A DNA stretch of 33,239 bases from a virus, in the IMG/VR virus record IMGVR_UViG_3300046791_000161, positions 1 through 33,239 of that record, one strand, 5' to 3'. Of this stretch, positions 28,283-33,239 are shown piece after piece (the first letter of the stretch is position 1; each line of letters starts with the position of its first letter). The position numbers and the translations under genes are program-made. Below the pieces are notes generated by a model. It was not told where the DNA came from, searched no databases, and worked only from the letters and a program-made list of their open reading frames with translations.

Positions 28283-29840
28283 GAACGTACAGTGGCTACT
28301 TAAGCGTCGAAATGCAGCCCTAACCAAAAAGCAAATGTTCGGCAGTCTTTTTCAAAAGGCTTATAGGCTTTCTCAACCCAATCGTAACATGTTCGATATG
28401 CGGCCCATCGGCCAGAACCCGAGCACTCATAATGTGCAAGGTATCGATATCGCGTGGTATGTATTTGACCTTACATTAGCTCATGCCACCGATGTATGGG
28501 TAAATGAGATTGTTAACTCAATCTGTCCGGCTGGTAAGAATTGGCTTAATTTTGTGGCGGGCGTCGAAGTTCCAGAAGAACAAAAAGAAGAGGTAACGAA
28601 AGCCCTTCAAAAAAGAACCAAAACATTCTTTCATTACATACATAAATCAAACTTTCAGCCTATTGTGACAGAATGCTTTTTTGATGTTGCAGTTTCCACG
28701 GGATTCATGACAGTCAATGAAGGCCCATCAAATAGTGACCCATTGATATTTTATTCATGCCCACCTGATGCAATCTATGCGGAAGAGGGGCCTTATGGTG
28801 TTTATGATAGTTACTTTAGAGACTGGACCAAGCTTAAAGTAGAAATTGCCGAAGTGATGTGGCCTGGGTTCACACGACCTAATCTATTAGAGAAGGATAA
28901 TCTTGATGAGACGCTTATCACCGTATATGAAATCATGTACTACGATTACAAATCAGAGCTCTGGGAATACCGCGTTATCCATCCGGACAGTTTCACCGTA
29001 TGTTACAAACGAACCGATAGAACATCAGCTTTTATTGGGTGGCGTGTCAAGAAACTCAGTGGCGAGACGTATGGACGAGGACCGTCCATGGATGCAACCC
29101 CAGCCTCGGGCACTATAAACCAAGCTCTTTATGATGAAATAGTTTCGGCGAATTTCCTCGCCTTACCGATGTGGATGGGATTTGAGGATGGTGTTTTCAA
29201 TCCGAACAACTTCCAAATGATTCCTAACACAATATTAGCCTGCGCTCCTACCGCCTCAGGTACCTGGCCACTCCAGCCAGTTCCGAGCGCAGGAAATATC
29301 CAATGGTCTATGTTGATTCTTGATGAATTGAGGCAACAAATCCATGACATCATGCATACAAACCCATTGCCAGCGGTGGACGACCCTAAAGCAACAGCCA
29401 CGGAAATACTTAAGCGCGATCAAAAAAACGTGGAGAATCGCTCCGCGCAATATTCAAGAATACAACAGGAATTCTTTGGACCCTTCGTTAAGAGAGTAGT
29501 TGATATCCTTCGCAAGAAAGGCATATGGGATGATATCGAAGTTAACGGTGAAGTCATTGGAATTGAGTTTGAAACGCCTCTTGTGGCTTCGCAAGGCCAA
29601 AAAGATGTCGTTGACATCCTGCAGCACATCCAATTCATTCAGGGATTGTATGGTGCGGAAGTTGCTTCAGCATTCTATCAAACCTCTAAGTTATCTCCTT
29701 GGGTTGCTAAGAAGCTTGGGGTAGATTTAGATATGATCAAGGGTGAAAAAGAATTAGAGGCAATAGAAGAAGAAACCGACAAGAAACGTAAAGCTATGGA
29801 AGAAGCGCAAGCCAATCAACAGGGAGCACAAGCAGCATGA
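28260..29840 (+). CDS. Portal protein (head-to-tail connector)
   Basis: A 526-aa protein, close to T7 gp8 (536 aa), the dodecameric ring through which DNA enters and leaves the head. Features: N-terminal helix 'VQWLLKRRNAALTKKQMFGSLFQKAYRLSQPNRNMFD', 'STHNVQGIDIAWYVFDLTLAHATDVWVNEIVN', 'FFDVAVSTGFMTVNEGP', and the late 'PLPAVDDPKATATEILKRDQKNVENRSAQYSRIQQEF', all typical of podovirus head-tail connectors. A C-terminal acidic coiled tail follows (EKELEAIEEETDKKRKAMEE). I use ATG 28260, the first before conserved-looking sequence; a start at 28200 would overlap the upstream gene more. The next gene overlaps by four bases. Confidence 0.92.
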   Translation: MEAPQLDKNVQWLLKRRNAALTKKQMFGSLFQKAYRLSQPNRNMFDMRPIGQNPSTHNVQGIDIAWYVFDLTLAHATDVWVNEIVNSICPAGKNWLNFVAGVEVPEEQKEEVTKALQKRTKTFFHYIHKSNFQPIVTECFFDVAVSTGFMTVNEGPSNSDPLIFYSCPPDAIYAEEGPYGVYDSYFRDWTKLKVEIAEVMWPGFTRPNLLEKDNLDETLITVYEIMYYDYKSELWEYRVIHPDSFTVCYKRTDRTSAFIGWRVKKLSGETYGRGPSMDATPASGTINQALYDEIVSANFLALPMWMGFEDGVFNPNNFQMIPNTILACAPTASGTWPLQPVPSAGNIQWSMLILDELRQQIHDIMHTNPLPAVDDPKATATEILKRDQKNVENRSAQYSRIQQEFFGPFVKRVVDILRKKGIWDDIEVNGEVIGIEFETPLVASQGQKDVVDILQHIQFIQGLYGAEVASAFYQTSKLSPWVAKKLGVDLDMIKGEKELEAIEEETDKKRKAMEEAQANQQGAQAA

Positions 29841-30136
29841 ATGAACCTTTTAGACAACCAGTAAACCCATATGCAAATACACCAAACATCGATGAAGAGA
29901 AAAACAAATATCTTCGCAACTTAGATCAAAAGCTACGAGAACAAATCGTAGCTGTATTCGCAAATCCACACGGCATGCAATTACTGGATACGCTAGAAGA
30001 TTTCTATTTAAGGCAACCCGTCTGCCCTCCTGGGTGTGTTAAGGGTTATGGCTACAAACGAGAGGGGGAAAATAGTTTCATTATCAAACTGCGAGCGATA
30101 GTTAATAACGCGCAAAAACCAGTGGTGACTCAATGA
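29837..30136 (+). CDS. Bbp19-like small head-region protein
   Basis: A 99-aa protein: 'IVAVFANPHGMQLLDTLEDFYLRQP', then 'YKREGENSFIIKLRAIVNNA'. This 'F..p.G..lL..L...f......... reG.. ....l' pattern is that of the Bbp19 family described from Bordetella phage BPP-1, found between portal and scaffold genes. ATGA overlaps with portal upstream and scaffold downstream. Exact role is not known. Confidence 0.65.
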   Translation: MNEPFRQPVNPYANTPNIDEEKNKYLRNLDQKLREQIVAVFANPHGMQLLDTLEDFYLRQPVCPPGCVKGYGYKREGENSFIIKLRAIVNNAQKPVVTQ

Positions 30137-30867
30137 CAGAAGCTGATAAATATGCACCCGAAGTTTCACATACTGTCGAATTAGCCAACAATCCACCGGT
30201 TGAATCTGCTCCACCTACCCATCCAACAAATGAGCCCGAATGGTATATTGATGACAATACGCCCGGCCAAGGAGCTAGACCCGATTGGTTGCCGTCTAAA
30301 TACAAAAAGGTCTCTGATGCAGCCAAAGCTTATACAGAGCTTGAAAAGAAACTGGGAGCCTTTACGGGCGCACCAGAGTCATACGATGCCGCCTCTCTTG
30401 AGTTAGATGCCAGCGATCCCACGTTTCAAGCGCTGTCAGATGTAGCCAAAGAACTCAACATGAGCCCCGATGGATTCAACAAGATGATAGGTCGCTTAGC
30501 TAGCATTCAAGAAACCCAAAATGAAATGCATATTGAGAATGAAGTTAAGAAGCTTGGACCCGATGGCGAGCGCATGCTCAAAGAGTATAAAAATTGGGTA
30601 AATGATTATGTACCAGCGGCGGAACGCGAAGTCGTCACAGAATGGGTTAAAAATTCAGATGACTTAAAAGCGTTCAATAGGATAATGGCTCACACACACA
30701 TGAGCAGTGTTCCTACACAAAATAATATGCACATGGCTAATGCTTTCGAGGGCGTGGCAGAGCTAAAAGCTGAAATGAACAAAAATATTGAAAAATTCAA
30801 AAGCGATGCTACGTATAGAAAAGATTGGTCATCTAGAATGGAAAGAGCGGTAAAACGCAGCAGCTAG
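30133..30867 (+). CDS. Capsid scaffold/assembly protein
   Basis: A 244-aa acidic protein just before the major capsid gene. It has a disordered Pro/Glu-rich start, 'RPDWLPSKYKKVSDAAKAYTELEKKLGAFTGAPESYD' (a common opening of podovirus scaffold proteins), a helical middle, and a basic C-terminal helix ('YRKDWSSRMERAVKRSS') which in scaffolds contacts the capsid protein. T7 gp9 has the same role but is larger (307 aa). It would be expelled when the head matures. ATGA coupling with the preceding gene. Confidence 0.88.
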   Translation: MTEADKYAPEVSHTVELANNPPVESAPPTHPTNEPEWYIDDNTPGQGARPDWLPSKYKKVSDAAKAYTELEKKLGAFTGAPESYDAASLELDASDPTFQALSDVAKELNMSPDGFNKMIGRLASIQETQNEMHIENEVKKLGPDGERMLKEYKNWVNDYVPAAEREVVTEWVKNSDDLKAFNRIMAHTHMSSVPTQNNMHMANAFEGVAELKAEMNKNIEKFKSDATYRKDWSSRMERAVKRSS

Positions 30868-31020
30868 TTGATCAAAAAAAATACATAGTGTAGGCTATCC
30901 TCAAATGCACCCTTAACCGGATACTGCATCAGTATTAAAGCTGGTTGACGATACTAGTAATACCGTCCTATGAGAAACCAACTGTGGAAACGAGAGTTTT
31001 TATTAGTTGGAGGTATCCAA
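30868..31020 (+). promoter_or_regulatory. Leader of the major capsid gene with candidate promoters and a hairpin
   Basis: A 153-base gap without a gene. TTGACG (30945-30950) with TATGAG (30969-30974) at 18 bases, and TTGATC (30868-30873) with TAGGCT at 17 bases, are two promoter candidates. ATACTG-CAT-CAGTAT (30921-30935) is a perfect 6-bp hairpin flanked by AACC and GGTT that could extend it. GGAGGTATCCAA just before ATG 31021 is one of the strongest ribosome sites in the window, fitting high capsid expression. Confidence 0.45.
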
Positions 31021-31854
31021 ATGGATATTACATTAGTCAAACAGATAGAATATGATGCTTACGTTCATGCCGTGTTTCAAAGCACCGGCGGTCTTTTAGA
31101 TGGTACGTTCCGTGAGCGTACCGGCGTTATTGGTAACGTCGAACAATTCAGAAAATCACAACAAATCGTGGCCACACAAAAGGCAGCTCAAGCAGCCTTG
31201 AACCCATTAAACATGGTGTTCGATCCTGTTCTAGCCACCCTAAATCCTTGGTCAGCTCCTGATTTCGTCAACATATTTGAAGAAACAGACATTAACTTTG
31301 CACCCGCTCGTGAAGTTGCTGACGGATGCGTGAAAGCCATTAAGCGTCGTCGCGATCAAATCAGAATTGATGCTCTTGCCGCGTCTGCTACTGCAAACGT
31401 TATTGCTGATGGTGGTACCGGATTTACATTTGTTAAATTCGAAGAAGCTATATTCTTCTTAGCTGAAAACTCAGCAGGCCGAGGAATGGTAACTTGCGCA
31501 ATCTCTGCGGCAGGACAACGTCAGCTGATGTCTGAAGAGAAAATCACTAACCAATTTTATGTTAATTACAAACCAATCGCAGGCTCAGGCTTAGATGGCG
31601 CTGTAATTCAAAACGTTAAATTCGTTCTAATTCCTAATATGCTTGAGGGCGGATTGCCAGTTAATGGTGATATTCGCACATGCTTTATGTGGAATTGGGA
31701 AGCGGTTGGTCATGCTGAATCAGAACTTCAAAGAACCGATATGCAATGGCAGGGTCTTTATGAATGCTGGTTAATCAATTGCAGAATCAAAGCTGGCGCT
31801 GTCGCTGTCGATGACACCGGTATCGTCAAAATTAACATTGACGAAACAGCGTAA
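31021..31854 (+). CDS. Major capsid protein
   Basis: A 277-aa protein between scaffold and a decoration-like protein, with the strongest ribosome site of the late region. Typical elements are 'FRERTGVIGNVEQFRKSQQIVA', 'DFVNIFEETDINFAPAREVADGCVKAIKRRRDQIRIDALA', 'GTGFTFVKFEEAIFFLAENSAGRGMVTCAISAAGQRQLM' and 'GHAESELQRTDMQWQGLYECWLINCRIKAGA'; these fit the long helix and loop pattern of HK97-fold capsid proteins of podoviruses. I chose ATG 31021, not ATG 30970, because of GGAGG. Shorter than T7 gp10A (345 aa). Confidence 0.9.
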   Translation: MDITLVKQIEYDAYVHAVFQSTGGLLDGTFRERTGVIGNVEQFRKSQQIVATQKAAQAALNPLNMVFDPVLATLNPWSAPDFVNIFEETDINFAPAREVADGCVKAIKRRRDQIRIDALAASATANVIADGGTGFTFVKFEEAIFFLAENSAGRGMVTCAISAAGQRQLMSEEKITNQFYVNYKPIAGSGLDGAVIQNVKFVLIPNMLEGGLPVNGDIRTCFMWNWEAVGHAESELQRTDMQWQGLYECWLINCRIKAGAVAVDDTGIVKINIDETA

Positions 31855-31865
31855 GGGGAATAATC

Positions 31866-32678
31866 ATGGTTTACGATCCAAACAAAATGCAAGGATGGTC
31901 AGAGGGCCGAAATGTTACGGGTAATAACTTTTGGAATTACTCTGATACAGCTACTCCTATCGCAACGCTAGTTGCTGCAAACTTTTTCGACCCTGTTAAT
32001 GAAGGCAATCCAAGCCCTCTTATGAGGATTGGCGATTTAATCTGGCTTGTCGCAAGTGATGTCCTAGATGGTGAGCTTGCTCAAGTTACCGCAATTGCAC
32101 CGCACGTTACGATTGCTGTTTTTGATGCCATTTTGGGCGTCGGCGCTGTAGGTAATGCTAACCTAGCGGCGAATGCGGTGACTACAGATAAAATTCTTGA
32201 TGGCACAATTTTAGCCGCTGATATTGCGGCACATGTGCTAGATAGTTCTGTGTTGGCATTGAATACTATTCAATACGTGCAAGTTCCCGTTACAGCAGCC
32301 CAATTCGCGGCCGCATATGGCGCCCCTTTTATCATGATCGCAGCTCCAGGTGCTAACAAAATTATTGTTATCGACGAAGTTATGATCGAGATGGAATTTG
32401 TTGCCGCACAATATACCGCTGGTGGTGCGACTGCATTGCAATACGATAATACTGTCCATGGCGCCGGAGTATTGGCTACTGCGACTGTTGATGGCGCAAC
32501 AGTTGATGGGTGGGCAGCAGATACTAACCATGTGTTACAAGGCGCTCTCTCAAGCGGCCCTAATGCAACTACAGCAAATAAAGGTATTTATTTGTCGAAT
32601 GATACAGCGGCATTCGCTACTGGTGATTCGACCTTTAATATTAATATTTGGTATCACGTAGTTAGCGTAACCGCGTAA
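31866..32678 (+). CDS. Head decoration/fibre-like structural protein
   Basis: A 270-aa, Ala/Val/Thr-rich protein after the capsid gene, with AAGGGGAATAATC before ATG. Residues about 98-135 ('NANLAANAVTTDKILDGTILAADIAA...') resemble short triple-helix or fibre repeats. From about 138 is 'YVQVPVTAAQFAAAYGAPFIMIAAPGANKIIVIDEVMIEMEF', a beta-rich block seen in phage virion decoration proteins. It probably binds the outside of the capsid. An intrinsic terminator follows at once. Family is recognised only by pattern. Confidence 0.68.
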   Translation: MVYDPNKMQGWSEGRNVTGNNFWNYSDTATPIATLVAANFFDPVNEGNPSPLMRIGDLIWLVASDVLDGELAQVTAIAPHVTIAVFDAILGVGAVGNANLAANAVTTDKILDGTILAADIAAHVLDSSVLALNTIQYVQVPVTAAQFAAAYGAPFIMIAAPGANKIIVIDEVMIEMEFVAAQYTAGGATALQYDNTVHGAGVLATATVDGATVDGWAADTNHVLQGALSSGPNATTANKGIYLSNDTAAFATGDSTFNINIWYHVVSVTA

Positions 32679-32683
32679 AGATT

Positions 32684-32718
32684 TGACCGTCAAAACTCCC
32701 TTTTGACGGTCATTTTTT
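32684..32718 (+). terminator. Strong intrinsic terminator between head and tail genes
   Basis: TGACCGTCAAAA (32684-32695), loop CTCCC, TTTTGACGGTCA (32701-32712): 12 perfect base pairs, followed by TTTTTT. It begins six bases after the decoration stop, and the ribosome site of tail tube A (AGGAG at 32719) comes immediately after the T-run. It would lower, but not necessarily block, tail expression relative to capsid. Confidence 0.9.
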
Positions 32719-32728
32719 AGGAGATTAA

Positions 32729-33239
32729 ATGCCCACAGGAATACCGCACGACGAAACTCAGGTTGTTTCTACAGCACTTTCATTGCTGGGCTTTCCTTTA
32801 ATTGAATCTATCGCATCTGGCGGCCCCGCCGCTGCGGCTTTAGACAATTTATATGATTTAACGTTGGCCGCTGATTTAAGCTCGCCTAACTGGCGCTTTG
32901 CGACTAAGGTCGCATATCTTGCACAAATAGCGGGTGTTAATCCAAATTTTAAATATTTCAATGTAGCCTATCAAATTCCTCCTGACTGCCTAGCAATTTG
33001 GCAGGTATGGCCTAATGTGCCATACGAAGTATTCGGAGAACAAATATGGACAGTGGGAACACCAAGCCCTGTATTGGCTCCCCCTCCTTCTCATTTTGCA
33101 CCGGGTCCAGGTCCTCAGCTGCAGGTTCAATATAGGGCAGTCGTTACGCCTGCCAAGCTACCACCAGCTTACGTAATGTACTTTACCTATTTGCTAGCTC
33201 TAACTGCAGCTCCTGGCATTACTGACGATCCAAAAATAC
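32729..33239 (+). CDS. Tail tubular protein A, N-terminal part (continues at position 1)
   Basis: From ATG 32729, with AGGAG six bases before it, 170 codons run to the window end. 'TQVVSTALSLLGFPLIESIASGG' and 'LYDLTLAADLSSPNWRFATKVAYLA' then 'YFNVAYQIPPDCLAIWQVWP' match T7 gp11-like tail tube A proteins ('ALs.iG...I.S........A..l...l...l....W.F.......L', 'y.YP.DCL.i'). With bases 1-146 the product is 218 aa. By family it forms the ring joining portal and nozzle. Frame and style both fit a gene interrupted only by the arbitrary break. Confidence 0.9.
   Translation, partial: MPTGIPHDETQVVSTALSLLGFPLIESIASGGPAAAALDNLYDLTLAADLSSPNWRFATKVAYLAQIAGVNPNFKYFNVAYQIPPDCLAIWQVWPNVPYEVFGEQIWTVGTPSPVLAPPPSHFAPGPGPQLQVQYRAVVTPAKLPPAYVMYFTYLLALTAAPGITDDPKI

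Noticed and set aside
1-33239. tRNA genes, CRISPR arrays, insertion sequences
   Set aside because: Gaps were read for cloverleaf arms, spaced repeats and transposase frames; none was convincing.

Overview
The window looks like the complete genome of a tailed phage, probably a podovirus of a Gram-negative bacterium, opened inside a tail gene. The last codon of the window is split. Its final C joins the first two bases (TA) to give a Leu codon, and the reading frame continues without interruption to a stop at 144-146. The two ends together encode one T7 gp11-like tail tubular protein A of 218 aa, so the molecule is most simply a closed 33,239-bp assembly (circularly permuted, or with collapsed terminal repeats). 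The podovirus call rests on a portal, scaffold, capsid, tail tube A/B set followed by three internal virion proteins in the gp14-gp15-gp16 order. The host cannot be named; Shine-Dalgarno sites, sigma70-type promoters and a moderately low GC content fit a bacterium such as a gammaproteobacterium.

Layout. From 0 to 15.2 kb, rightward: end of tail tube A, tail tube B, three internal core proteins, two modular tail-fibre proteins, a small fibre-associated protein and a glycine-rich adhesin-like protein. From 15.2 to 16.7 kb, rightward: very small, overlapping, charged genes and a single-span membrane protein. From 16.7 to 18.6 kb, leftward: SSB, a tiny two-span membrane protein, a Sak4/RecA-like ATPase and two small unknowns. 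At 18.6-18.7 kb a divergent control region sits next to a ribbon-helix-helix regulator. From 18.7 to 21.85 kb, rightward: the regulator, an unknown, a 405-base intergenic stretch rich in hairpins, a winged-helix replication-initiator-like protein and small genes, one preceded by a 13-bp nested hairpin. From 21.8 to 24.1 kb, leftward: about a dozen tiny overlapping genes, including several of one family, two DUF1737-like proteins and a peptide with a double-glycine (bacteriocin-like) leader motif. At 24.1-24.3 kb lies a second divergent control region with three copies of a 9-bp box. From 24.3 to 33.2 kb, rightward: small and large terminase, a reversed HNH homing endonuclease, small genes, portal, Bbp19-like protein, scaffold, major capsid protein, decoration-like protein, an intrinsic terminator and tail tube A.

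How the parts work together. No DNA polymerase, RNA polymerase, primase, integrase or lysis enzyme could be recognised. Replication and transcription probably rely on the host, with the phage supplying an initiator-like protein, SSB and an annealing-type recombinase. The two leftward early operons appear to be fired by matched promoters whose transcripts would start with the same 16 bases. The most interesting items are these paired leaders, the palindrome covering both -35 boxes beside the regulator, the structured region before the initiator gene, the nested 13-bp hairpin and the double-glycine peptide.
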